This document shows positions 42,161 through 64,000 of a stretch of DNA of 64,000 nucleotides, piece by piece (position 1 is the first letter of the stretch; every line of letters begins with the position of its first letter). The translations under genes were made by a program, and so were the position numbers. The notes under the pieces were generated by a model, which worked only from the letters and a program-made list of their open reading frames with translations, did no database searches and was not told where the DNA came from. Location: contig OX459101.1 of the NCBI GenBank assembly GCA_949775045.1, positions 17,142,180-17,206,179 of the forward strand, written 5' to 3'. Source of the DNA: Metridium senile. Lineage: Eukaryota; Cnidaria; Anthozoa; Actiniaria; Metridiidae.

Positions 42161-42928
42161 TATTGATTTTGTTAAGGTTAACCATAAGGTTAACTCAGTG
42201 AGTGGTATTGTTCATATCTAATCATTTGCTTCAGCCCTGAATAAAACACTATCCAATTAATTGAATTTGCATGATCAAACATGTTTTGTAAGGGATTTGT
42301 GACAATTCACAATTCACACATAACGTTGATTTGTATTCCCGTTAGGGTTTTGTTGTAAATCCAATCAAGGTAGATATATATATGAAGCTACTTTAAATAG
42401 TTATTTAAGACAATGCACGCCAACATCGGCTAGCTTGTGTTTATCAATGTGATTTATCTTTTGATTTCGCAGAAACCTAACTATTTCAATTTGAAAATGT
42501 TGTTCTTTCGGACAAGTCTTCGGGAAAGAATTATAAGCTACCAATACATCAAATTAGTTCAACTTTTATATCTTAATTGTCCCATATAATTTGTGAAGAC
42601 GGGTGGCAATATTTAAATATATTTATGGACTATGAATATTAATAGAACTCTTTAAGTTCCTTGTTTGTTGTTCCATTTAAGATTAAGTGATCTTACCCTT
42701 GGAAATTGTTTCTTAGTTATTTGCTAGGGCTAGAACCTACTGTACTTGTATTGTTTTTATTTGTAAATTGTAATCTCTTGCAAATTATAAGTGTAATAAA
42801 AACGTTGTTGTTGTTGTTTTTTTTTTTTTAAGTGTTGTTGTTGTTGTTTTTATATTTCTGAGATTGTCTGATAAATCAACATCAAAGATATCCAGAAATT
42901 TTAAACGGTCTCCAGTGCATTGCTTACC

Positions 42929-43228
42929 ACAGGTAGCCCAAGCTGTTGATCTGAGGTCATTTACAAGGAATGTATGAGAGTTTATAATTTTTTTTAACAT
43001 TTTGGATGTCTTTAGTTTGATTTTAGGTATTTTTATCTGTACAACTTCTAGGTAGTGATATACTTTACCTAAAATCATATAAAGCACTGCACAACCAAAA
43101 CTGTTAAACCTGACACACAGACAAAAGAGGATTTTTTTTAAATTTATTTTCCTTTGAACAAATTGTTATTTATAAACTCACATACAATCCTTGTAACTGA
43201 CCTGAAATCAATAGCTTGGGCTACCTAT
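42929..43228. mobile_element. TIR element, ACAGGTAGCCCAAGC family, copy C
   Basis: Inverted ends ACAGGTAGCCCAAGCT and AGCTTGGGCTACCTAT about 300 bp apart; the interior differs from copies A and B. Confidence 0.55.
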
Positions 43229-43378
43229 TGCCTCACTTGGACATTTTTCACTTAAATACATTTTTACCGAAACTGCTTTAACAATCATTCAGAAGAAATA
43301 TAAAAACCTTAGTAAACCAAAACATAAAATCAAAACGGCATTGTATTTTATGCAAAATTGTCGTTGTCTTTGAGATAA

Positions 43379-43548
43379 ATAGTGGAAACCCGTTAATCCT
43401 TTAAGCCGTATTAACGGGGTGGCCGTATAAAGCAGGTGAATTTTATAGACTGATGTATAGGCATGCATTTCGTTTGGACCTAAATAACTGGCCACAATAA
43501 CGGGGTGGCCGTATTAAGCGGGTGTCCGTAAGGCGTGGTTCCACTATA
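43379..43548. mobile_element. MITE with ATAGTGGAA ends
   Basis: Inverted ends ATAGTGGAAACC / GGTTCCACTAT. The interior repeats AACGGGGTGGCCGTAT twice. No coding frame. Confidence 0.6.
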
Positions 43549-43871
43549 GTTGTGAATGCGTTTTGGATAACTTTCGCTCGTACAATTGCCATATAGGCGT
43601 TGCAAATAGGTCATTAATTCCAAGATCTCCAAGAATAGCTGGAATGACTTAAAACAAGCACAGCTTTAACCTTGAGGAAAATAATCTTGCAATACAAAAA
43701 CTCCCGAAAAAATATATAGTGCAAATCGGAAAAAAAATTGCACATATCCAAAATATTGAGACAAACTGTTTGAACTATTACACAATAATGTAAAATTGAG
43801 AAAATAATTGTGCCTGAATAATAGTTGACAATTGAAAATGAATAAAAAACATTAATGTAAGTCTCTTGGGT

Positions 43872-44087
43872 AGAGAGAAAACACTAGAACCATGAAATAA
43901 AAACAAAATAGTTACTAAATAATAGTTTTTATTTAGTGACTATTTAGTCAGTATCACTCAACCAGAAACATACCAGAAAAAAATACCTTATTACAACTTT
44001 ACTTTTATAGTAACTAATAGTTGTCAAATAAGAACTATTATACACTAACAATTTGATTTTGTTTCATGGTTCTATTGTTTTCGCTCT
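43872..44087. mobile_element. fold-back MITE upstream of gene 3
   Basis: AGAACCATGAAATAAAAACA at the left is matched in inverted form at the right (GTTTCATGGTTCT). It lies within the likely promoter-proximal region of gene 3. Confidence 0.7.
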
Positions 44088-44338
44088 AGTAATTTATTTA
44101 TAATGGTATCCCTGATATCGCGTATTAGTGGAATTTATTCTGGAAACACCAAGCTGTGATCGCTGTGCACGTGAACTGTGCAACTCGTTAGTGCCCGATT
44201 CAATGTAACCTTGATTTGTTTATATTCCCCTGAGTGGATGAATGCAAGTTTCAGCAAGTCCTCTCTATGTACTCAGTGTGACTTCCCAACTTATATCACA
44301 AGGCTTTAGGTTATCAGTTGCACACTGTTAATAACAAA

Positions 44339-54985
<10,647 letters not shown>

Positions 54986-56374
54986 ACGCGTTTTTTTTAG
55001 AGAAATATACGTTTTGCCCTTTTTAGGACCGACTGTGATCGGTGTTTATTCAAAACATTTTAAAATTAAAATTAAAATGTTTACTTGTTTTCCTATATGT
55101 ATTATTTTCATAAAGAAGAACTATTGATTATTTTATTTTTAATGTGTATAATACCTGTAACTGAAGGCAAGGAATTTTGATTTATTACTGCGATTTTCCA
55201 CTTTCTGCGAACTCGGACATTCCCACGGCTTATTGTGAAACAAGTTCCTAGCTGCAGTCAATCAAAACTAATTAGTCGGTACCTTTTAAATCCTTGATTG
55301 ACGGCAGCTAAAAACGTATTCCACAACGAGTCATTGAAATGTCTTAGTTCGCAGAAAGTCGAAAACCGCGGTAAAACTATTTCATGCTTTCAAATTACAC
55401 CTTGATGCAAGAACGTTGCCCTAGCTAACGTTTGTAATTTAGTTGGAAAGGAATTAAAAAAAAGGAAAAGAAGATCACTTGAAGTTCTTTTCACATGTGA
55501 CAACATTTTTGCAATTGTGTGTATATGAAAAATTCCAAAGACTATTGATAATCTTATACTTGTAACTCCGGGCAAGATATTTTGATTCATAAAACTATGT
55601 TACTCCAACTTTCAAAATTAACTCACATGTCTCAATATATCTTTTCAAGTCATCTATACTATTATCTTTGAACGGGTTTATGGGAAATATTGCTCATGGC
55701 ATATCTTCCGCCGTGAGCTTTAAAATACAATCCACCATCGTGTTTCTTTACCCCCGAGCTTATTCCACAATGCATTGCGCAAGACATGCGTGACGTTAGA
55801 GCTTGCATCCAATGGACAAATATCATGAACAATTTGTCTTAGTATACTGTTAGTAAAAAATCTCATTTACGAGAATTGTCCACAGCATACATAAACGTGT
55901 CCATGCATATACTTATTGATCTCGTTGTCATCTTTTACACCCCGCTTTCATATATACTGCACAAATACCATTATTACGTTGACCTGAAGTTAATATAGTT
56001 TATTGTTCCCATGCCTTGCGATAAAAATATAAGAAAAGAAAGAAATACTTTAAAACAAACAAAATGTAGAAGTAAAGGAAGAAAACAAAAGTTGGAAAGA
56101 AAGAAGGAAAAAAGGGGGAAAACGAGTAAAAAATATATTTACTAAGTATTAATGTAAGAAAAACAGACTGAAAAAAAAAAAACAAGAAAAGAAGCTAAGC
56201 TGAAAAGTAAAAAAAGCAAATTATTATCTAGTTATCTATAGCGATGAGGTCCTACGTTTGTCACATGAGATCCTAAAATATATGTTTACATCTTAGCATG
56301 AGCCTCGACCTTAACTTAGTATTGTTTTAGAATATGACAAAACATGTACAGTCTTTCAGTGCTATTCAGCAGCT
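54986..56374. other. spacer between genes 3 and 4
   Basis: Contains a MITE (55187-55372) and a purine-rich tract (about 56030-56215, AAGAAAAGAAAGAAA type) that ends about 160 bases before the gene 4 ATG. No gene is supported. Confidence 0.65.
55187..55372. mobile_element. MITE 3' of gene 3
   Basis: Inverted ends ACTGCGATTTTCCACTTTCT / AGAAAGTCGAAAACCGCGGT with a second inverted pair (GTCAATCAA / TTGATTGAC) inside. Confidence 0.75.
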
Positions 56375-56770
56375 ATGGAGGACCGTTCAAATACTAAACG
56401 CTCACGAAGACTCACCATTCCACTTCATATTCTTCACTTCTGTTTCTCGTTCGGGTTGATTGTTGCTGTCATTCACAACCAGCTTGTTAACAATGCAAGG
56501 TTTGAGAAACTTGAATCAAAGTGTGTATGTGAAGACACACCGTTTAAAGCAGAAAAGGCAAAGACAAACATGACGAGCTCCAAGAGTGATCTGGAATTTG
56601 TAGCGACAAAGAGTAAGCCAATAACGAAAAGAGATCTAGAGAAAGAACTCCTAGATAACCACACAAGAAATGATAATTACCAATCAGTGAACGTATCGAA
56701 AGTTGATCTAGATGAACATCAAAATTCTTGGAAGCTTAAAGGGACAGCAAATAAAACCTTGAAAGAAAAG
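56375..56770 (+). CDS. Gene 4 exon 1: signal anchor and stalk
   Basis: 132 codons, phase 0, donor GTATGG. KRSRR precedes a helix at about 14-36, and HNQLVNN follows it. KCVCE repeats the gene 3 juxtamembrane Cys pair, and a Lys-Arg pair is at 85-86. Confidence 0.85.
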
Positions 56771-59700
56771 GTATGGCGTATAATATACAATTTCAAACTT
56801 TAACTCTTTATTAATTAGTGTCATTTTTGACTACAAATTTATAATCATAATGTTTCTTATGTTTGTTCGCACACTATTGTAACAGCCATTGGCTGATCAA
56901 CACAATTAGCCACCCTCGAATATATTTAACACCCGCGCGTACCGTGAAATGATTTGTTAGAAAAGGAATATTATCCCAACATGCGTACGTTGCCTATTTG
57001 AAAATACAAAATCTAGTGCGCTTCGACAATCAAGGGATAGACATTTTCACGGTTCTTTTTGAGCAACCTCGGCCTCGTTAACGTGTAGTATTTACAATTT
57101 GACTTCAGCCCGTGGAATTCTGAAGTGTTTGATAATGTGTTCAGTCTTTAAATTACAAGCTGTGGCCATATTATCAAGAATATATTACACGCTATCGTGT
57201 CTGAGGTTGTTGACGTTAACCGTGAAAAGGTCTATGGAATGTGAGTATATTAGTTGCGGTTACACTAGGCATTTTACCCGTGGGCAAATCGCTCTAAACC
57301 ACGGGGAACGAGCATGTAGGCATTCTGTCTGCGCACGCTCAGAAAAATCCAATTTTTATTTTATTAACCGCTGACATGCGCCTGCACTTCGCAAAAACAT
57401 AAACAAGCTATCGGCAATGGCGAAATATAACAAGCGTTTTATTTACTTTCCTCTTGTTTATCAGCATTTTTAGTGTGAGCCATAGGTCTCGAACTGGTTG
57501 TGTAGTGTGTGGAAAAAAAACCAGTGTGAAAATTAGGAGTTTTAGGCAGATTTTCGGACGTGTTTTGGGACAGAAATTACGAAAATAAATTGAATCATGA
57601 AGATCACAGAAACCTGCAAACATGTCTCGGAAAAACCTTTCACCACGTTAATACTATTTAAAATGAATTACAAAATTCATGGATTTATTCATTTGCGAAA
57701 TTTTTGCGAAAATGTTTTTTTTTTTTTTAATTTATTAGTTGGCAATTATGCAAACAAATAGTTATATCTACATCCAGAATGGGTTGGTAACTCAGCACAT
57801 GCATTGTACTTGACAACACTTGTTCAAGGAAAACTGCACACAAAATCCTTACAGACCTTTCGAATAACCTGCAACATAGCTCTTTTGATTCCTTTATTGG
57901 CAATGAAATTTAAAGAAATCAATGGCTGTTATTGTTAATCAAAACAAAAGACCAGAAAAAATGAATTCACACAAGTTAAGACATTGTACACAATTGTAGT
58001 GAGCAGTATTCAAAAATATACAAGCCATACCAATCAAGTAGACGTATAAAATGCAAGAGCATAATGGGCTAAACATAAATGAATGTCAAAATATAGTCAC
58101 TTCTTCTTCTTCACATCTAAGCATGCATACTCTTAGTGAAACATGCTATGAGCATGCTCAATTGGTTGACTTGTGCCTTTTCCAACCAAGAACATGACCG
58201 ACAAATAATAAATATTCTTCAGTTTAGTCAAAATGACAAGTGAGAACAATGATATTTTAACTTGCTTGATTTTATTGAGTTAAAACTAAAGTCAAGAGAA
58301 GATTTCAATGCCACATATGACATTGTCTACTTGAATACATGACAAACTGTGTTGTTATACAGCCTGGTGATTAGCCATAACAATTTGGTTGTAGAAAAAA
58401 TGCTTATGAATCTAAAGATTATTTGATAGCAATAACCCTGGCATTATGTGTGACCTCCACAACCTAAGTACAGTCAATAATTCCTATGATCACTCGACGT
58501 ATACATATCCACTGACAACAAATTATATAATTGAGAATTCCAGCAAAGCCTTGGTGCCACAACCATCCCTCTTGTCTGTTGTTCTAGTAATTGGTCCATT
58601 GCATATTTCCCTGAATAGTAGAGAACATATAATCAGTTTCTTTCATCCTTTTTATAAATTTATTAATTTCTCTAAAAGCAAATTTGCTGCACTCCCTAAG
58701 CCTTGCAGGGCAAGTTTACTTTTAGAGGTTTTGTATCGAGGCTAGACACAGCTATTGCTAAGTTTGTGAAAGATGTAGTGATATGGCACATTTTTTAATT
58801 TACTGGATGACTATAAATGCATGACTATAATTGCTTATAGTGTCACTGGAAGAGTCAGTAATTTTAACATAACCTTCAGATCATGGTCATGCAGGATTGC
58901 TTGGCTATCCTATAACTGAAATAATTGAATTATGGTTATGGTATTAGGTATTATACAGTGTTATATGGGACACAAGTTAGTTTATTACAGCAATTTAGAG
59001 CACAATAGTCTATTTGAAACATATAGGTGTTATATTAAATAGTGTAATTTTTATACTTATATAATTTCATACCAAAACTATATTTTGCATGAACATTACT
59101 CTGGTTGAGAGCCATGGTAAATAGAAAAAATATATATATACAGTGAAAGAGAATGATTTGTGGTTGCATGGAACAAGAATGTGCAAAAATTAATCTATAA
59201 ACATTTATGTACAAAAATGATTAAGTGTGAAAAAACAGTAATTTTGGAAACATAAAACGTCGTCTTCAATCATAAACATTCAACAATGAGTTCGAATGCT
59301 CACGTGATCACAAATACATATCGAGACGTTTTCAAAGTGGTCAATTTGGATTGCCCGTACAAGAGCTGTGCAATTTTTTATGACCAATAAATAACACAAG
59401 TTATTCTTTGATTTATTAGCATCAAAATGATGACAAAAAGAAAGCTGGGGGACGGTAAAAATTTCAACTTATTTCATGTTTTTTGATTCGAGGTAGTACT
59501 GAGTGAATGCAATTTTCAGCGTATAAATGTCTTCGAGCTAAAAATATGACTGCGTGAATTTAGAAGAGGTGACTAAAAATCAGAAAATAGACAAAAATAT
59601 TTAAACACTTAAGTTACCTTGTGCAATGCAATTTGACGATCAATAACTTGACGATCTTCGTAAATCATGGCAGAGAAAAATACTCCTTGTCTGACAAATA

Positions 59701-62700
59701 TGCAAGATAGTTTGGGTGGTCTTCAGTATTCCTTTAAAACCACATAGCTATGCACTTTTAAGAAGCAAAAAAGCTATACCCCTGCAAAGATAAAGTAAAA
59801 AGGTTTGTTATAAAGGCCATTTCCAACGTGGGGGACGGTAAAAATTTTGAGTAAATTGGTATTGCAAATGAGTGAAAATTGGCCAATCCTCAAATTTCTC
59901 GTTTAAACAACAATATATTTTAGATCATCGGCTTCAAGACAAGACTAGTGTTTGGGCAATTTTAAAACACCATTACATAATTACTCACCTCTAATTGAGA
60001 TTTCTTCAAAATAATAGCTGGATGTAGGAAAACGACAACAGCAAAGAAAGTCCTCTCTCGAGGTTTTTGCTTTTTGAGCACATTTTGACGACTTATTTCT
60101 ATCCAAATAAATACATGATCGCATTGTTGATATCCTGAAGCGCTTGCTCTATGTAAGTAGATTGGATTTCCAATCAAACTCTTCCATCGAAAGCCCTATG
60201 GTTCTTAGATCGTTCCATAGAAAACCCAAAGAACGCTTTCTGCAAACAAAATGGCGACCGCATTCCTTTTCGTTCCATTTACACGAGCATGCGCAGACAA
60301 AATGCCCATATGCTCGGGGAACGGGTATTCTATGTGTAACCGCTAATCCCGAGGTGAAATTACCCATCGGGTATCTCCATGGATACATCAAAAAGAACAA
60401 AACAATAACCCATGACAGTTCCTGAATCAAGTAGTAGGGTCTATCAGAAACCCAGAGCGTTCCTACCAATCAAAAGCCAGATAGTTTCCAAAGACAGGAA
60501 ACCACATGCTGTGATATGACATGCTGTAATTATCGCTCTTGATCGTTCTTGGCATGTTACCGCGCTTCGCTAAACGAACTAAACCGGGACTTACACCACT
60601 CACAACATACGCAAACACTTCTACATAAGCACTTTAAGAATTACATATATATTTCTTAAAAAAATTATTCTAAATTCGATACTTTGATATACGATACTCG
60701 ATGCTTACCCACGGGTTATTATCAGCGTGTGACCGCAAGCCCGCGGTCAATCAAAACCCTGATCGAAACCCAACTCCACTAGTCATTTCCCCCTGGGGAC
60801 CTGTGGGTTAGGATCCAGTGTAACCGCAACTAATATTTAATATTTAAGGTTTCCAAAACTTTACACTGATGGAAATTTTATTTTCTCCCGTTGTTGCCAT
60901 GCTATATAAAGGAACGTGAGAACGGACTGCTGGATTTTTTAGAATTCCTTATTATTATGTTGTTAAAAGTTGTGATTGATATATTGATCTAAAAGCTTTT
61001 TTTTACAGGAACAGACACTTATAACAAAGTTACTGCACGCTGACCTGGTTTCCTGTGCAGATAAACTTAAGGTCATCATTGATGTAAGTAGACGAAGTCT
61101 CAAAGCTTCCAGCTGAGTTGATCTTCACAAAAAACACAAGGGCAACCAATCACAATTGAGGATTCAACATCATATTTTGATTAGAATTTTCCATTATTAT
61201 GCCAAGAAAATTTATGAAATACGAGTTCTTCCTTCTTTAAATTAATCGTAAACGCTAGTCAAACACATGGTGGGATTATATTTCAATCAACAAGAAAAGT
61301 CTACATTGTATACTTTGAAAATGCTCAAAAATTGCTAACCAAAAATAGTGACCCATAATTCCTTTCGTGTGAGGTGATCAACTCGGCTGGTTTGTAGAAT
61401 ACTAATAGGATATTTAAATTACAATCTATAAATACAGAAATGAAAAGGTATATTACTGCAGATAGAGTTATTTAAACAAATTTAAATAGGTTACAGTACT
61501 ATACCATTTAAGCTAGATATATATATTCAAAAAGATCAATATACACTTAATGACTGGTCCCGAGGGAAACAGTTAGTTTTGTTTCCCGAGAATCTCAATG
61601 TTATATAGCTAATCATTTTAGACAAGTCAATTAAGAAAATTGAAATTTTATTCAATGCGTCGGGCACTTGTTTCCCGGTCGGGATACAGTTAGATTTAAC
61701 TAGTATCACGTGAGCATCTATCAACCAATGAGAATGCTCGTTATATAGTCAAAATGATTAACTTTATAACAATAGATAATATTATAGTTCCTAGTTAAAT
61801 AAATTAACTGTTCAGTCTTCGCCTCAGGTGAATAATCGTTTTAGTATAAATACAAAGGTTATTATTTCAAAAAAGGAAAGAAGGAAACAGCATTGAAAAT
61901 GTAAATATTTTATTTTCTTAAAGCGCGACCGTAAGCTTGTAAACATTGTAAAAATTAAAACTTGAATATTACGTTTCTTCTGCGTTATGATTTATTATGA
62001 ATTAATACCAAGCTTTTTATAGGATATTGTAAACATTGTAAACTTTGTTTCGCATACTAATGACAACAAAAAAGTGACAATTTGCTATGGTACCTTTAAT
62101 TAGCTTGGCACCAAACTTTGTAGCTTCTTTAGTCGATTTCTTTAAAGTTTTCAATTTCATCTTCTCTAACAGTGACCGACTACTGGCAGCCATTTAGTCC
62201 GAAAAGGTGATTATCGACTGATATTCCGAGATAGTAAACCAATCAGAGTGCGCGATTTTGTATAATCGCCTTTGTATTTATACCAAAACTTAAATAGTGT
62301 TGGGGAGAGTGAAATTTAGTTATTTAGTTATTTTTATTTTATTATTTATTTTTATTGTATATCTTCGTGTGTGACGAACCCTATATGATAGGCATCGCTA
62401 TAAGTATGTTGCGACTAACTAGTAGATTGCATTGATAACAGATCATAACAGGATATTGCGTTAGAAGTAACTTCGCCCAATACCAATCTTGTAAATTATA
62501 CACTACCAGGACTAAGACTTTGACTTGTACTTGAAAGTACGGACCTAAGTAAGAATAGTTGTTTTGTAACTCCTTCTACCGACCACACCGTCTAAGGAAA
62601 GTCTTTCTGGTCGAGCTGGCAGATCCCTAGACATGGCGTGCTCAATCTATTATAACGAGTATTAAACGAGTTAGTTGCAAATCAATGTGTCTTCATTTGA

Positions 62701-63702
62701 TGCCTAATTCATTTGAGCGAGTTAACAATATTCACATCATGTTTCCTACGTTTGTCAAAACACCATGTATATAACATTTGGGAAATAATATCACCTCATG
62801 CCACAGGCAGCCCAAGCAATTTATTTGAGACTGAAATAGAATAATACTTGAAATTATATAAATTGCGCTCAATGTTCAGACAATATTACATTGCTTAGGC
62901 TGCCTGTGCTCCTGCATGTTGAGATCTTCCTTGGAAACCCAAGGGTTACTCAATAGGACCGGAAGGACGACCGGAGAAATGTTTTTTTTGTGCTATTTGG
63001 TGAAAACTATTTGCAAATTGCAAATTTTCTTTTTCTCCAGTTTCGCAATAACAGCAGAACTGAATTCAAAACTAGGAACACGTCTTGAATTTCAAATTAA
63101 AATTAAAACCTGGCTCAGTTTTTCATTCAGCCCCACACTCCCCTGCTTATATCCAAAGCCAGCCCCGGCTTTAAGAATGAAGGTCTTAGGATCTCGAAAC
63201 CTACATAAAGCAAAATAATCGGGGTAAAACTGCTTTTTGAATATTTGGCATTGGGGTGGATATGAAACATATTTGAAAATATATATTCCATTTCGAACAA
63301 AACATTAAAAATTCCGGCTGGTGACTTGCTTGTCTTTTGCAGGACTACTTGTCATCAAATAAGAAAGCAGCAAGAGGGAAATGTAAAATACTCAAAGGTA
63401 AAATAGGCGGACAGGCGGACAGGCGGACAGGCGGACAGGCGGAAAGGCGGACAGCGGATGCATTTTAACCTTTGAAACAAATATCTTGCACAGCTTTGAG
63501 GGCCAAAAAAATATCATGCACATATATATCGAATGGTCCGTTCCTAAATGTAAATAAATCAGCTAGTCACGTTTGAGTGTGAAAGATAATTTAGCATGTT
63601 TTGAAATTCTACCTTTTTCCCGTTCCTTAATTAAAGGACAAAAAGGTGACAAAGGCTCGGTTGGCCAACAGGGAGAAAGATGTTGTGCAGGTACATCGTT
63701 TG
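56375..63702 (+). CDS. Gene 4 (partial): type II membrane collagen receptor, 5' part
   Basis: Four exons are visible: 56375-56770, 61009-61083, 63343-63397 and 63637-63702, joining in frame for 197 codons plus one base before the window ends in the next intron. They encode the signal anchor, the stalk, a linker and a first collagen exon. Nearest relative is gene 3 (KRSRRLTIPLHILHFCFSFG, KCVCEDTP). The stalk is shorter than in gene 3 and is split by an intron that genes 1-3 lack. Ig and C-terminal exons are expected beyond 64000, so the C-terminal module is unknown. Confidence 0.8.
57250..60833. mobile_element. 3.6-kb TIR element in gene 4 intron 1
   Basis: Perfect 17-base inverted ends TTAGTTGCGGTTACACT at 57250-57266 and 60817-60833, with flanking AT bases extending the match (ATATTAG...CTAATAT). 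A sub-terminal GTGTAACCGCTAAT near 60333 suggests nesting. A minus-strand stretch near 58450-58500 reads GIIDCT followed by a stop, faintly like the first catalytic Asp of Harbinger-type transposases, but no intact transposase exists. Superfamily undetermined. Confidence 0.65.
61009..63397 (+). CDS. Gene 4 exons 2-3: distal stalk and linker
   Basis: 61009-61083 encodes EQTLITKLLHADLVSCADKL and KVIID, matching the end of gene 3 exon 1 (DLVSCFEKLKVIIN). 63343-63397 encodes DYLSSNKKAARGKCKILK, matching the gene 3 linker exon and ending in phase 1. Confidence 0.8.
62803..62907. mobile_element. TIR element, ACAGGTAGCCCAAGC family, copy D
   Basis: Short (105 bp) with ends ACAGGCAGCCCAAGCAA and TTGCTTAGGCTGCCTGT, a diverged version of copies A-C, in gene 4 intron 2. 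Confidence 0.55.
63405..63455. repeat. GGCGGACA octamer repeat
   Basis: About six copies of GGCGGACA, the last ones altered, starting less than ten bases after the donor of gene 4 exon 3. Confidence 0.92.
63637..63702 (+). CDS. Gene 4 exon 4: collagen-like
   Basis: GQKGDKGSVGQQGERCCAG followed by TSFG: about five triplets ending in a double Cys. Phase 1-1, donor GTAAGT. Equivalent to the last collagen exon of genes 1-3. Confidence 0.82.
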
Positions 63703-64000
63703 GTAAGTCCTGAGTTCACAAGTATAGGTTAGCAAAATAATATATTGACTTTATTAGCATGATAATGAAATTCATCATATCCATTTTGTAAGCACGAGCA
63801 ATTCCTGCAATCTGATTGGTTTACATGAGTGCGATGATTTCTTAAATTGCATCATTTTGAGCTCTTAATCGCACCTTTTTGTGCTCTTACATCAATTTCA
63901 ATAACAGCCAATATAATCACAAGAGAGATTTTTTATCCAATCACATCAAAGATTTAGCAAAACCATTTTGGTGTTACAATTGTAGGAAAATCGGCCATTT

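Larger units (their letters stand above)
41044..44338. other. spacer between genes 2 and 3
   Basis: Non-coding. It holds the 49-bp minisatellite (41385-42160), a member of the ACAGGTAGCC family (42929-43228), a GTGGAA-ended MITE (43379-43548) and a fold-back MITE (43872-44087) that ends about 250 bases before the gene 3 start. The rest shows nothing that I can name. Confidence 0.7.

Noticed and set aside
58446..58745. 99-codon frame in the 3.6-kb TIR element
   Set aside because: No recognisable transposase. Only a weak minus-strand GIIDCT-like trace is seen, followed by stops, too little to call a gene.

Overview
The window looks like anthozoan cnidarian DNA (sea anemone or coral type). It is AT-rich with intron-rich genes, extracellular cassettes (collagen triplets, Ig, CUB, SRCR, D8C), a CR1/L2-like LINE that carries a PHD finger, a tRNA-derived SINE, and many fold-back elements and TA microsatellites. 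The phylum is inferred from this mix. No single marker gene proves it.

The core is a head-to-tail tandem array of at least four paralogous genes, all on the + strand: gene 1 (1166-18007), gene 2 (27055-41043), gene 3 (44339-54985) and gene 4 (56375 to beyond the window end). I rebuilt each by joining open exons between GT and AG sites. Genes 1, 2 and 3 give uninterrupted frames of about 839, 961 and 872 codons. Each encodes a predicted type II membrane protein: a short cytoplasmic N-terminus, one signal-anchor helix followed by the shared HNQLVN motif, a stalk with a Lys-Arg pair, collagen Gly-X-Y triplets, five Ig domains, and a C-terminal module that differs in every gene. Gene 1 ends in a D8C domain (as in uromodulin, GP2 and OIT3). 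Gene 2 ends in a CUB domain plus a cut-short fibrinogen-like segment and a glycine-rich tail. Gene 3 ends in an SRCR domain. Gene 4 is cut after its first collagen exon.

Every exon junction after the stalk is phase 1, so whole exons can be swapped, skipped or spliced between genes without breaking the frame. The layout recalls colmedins and gliomedin (type II, collagen, Ig, olfactomedin) and MARCO-type scavenger receptors (type II, collagen, SRCR). A diversified family of trimeric cell-surface recognition or adhesion receptors with exchangeable ligand heads is the best reading, but function is inference.

Genes 1 and 2 come from a duplication of roughly 25 kb; positions 1-139 match 25309-25447. 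Similarity runs through the Ig5 exon and fades in the following intron, just before the C-terminal exons differ. Between them lies a non-LTR retrotransposon (about 18125-22375, minus strand) with one frame break and a degenerate 2A-like motif.

Introns and spacers hold many mobile remnants: a 1.9-kb palindrome with arms of about 885 bp in gene 1, TIR elements bordered by (TA)n arrays, a 3.6-kb TIR element in gene 4, a SINE in gene 2, a 49-bp x 15 minisatellite, a 655-bp tandem duplication, and four elements sharing one terminal repeat.
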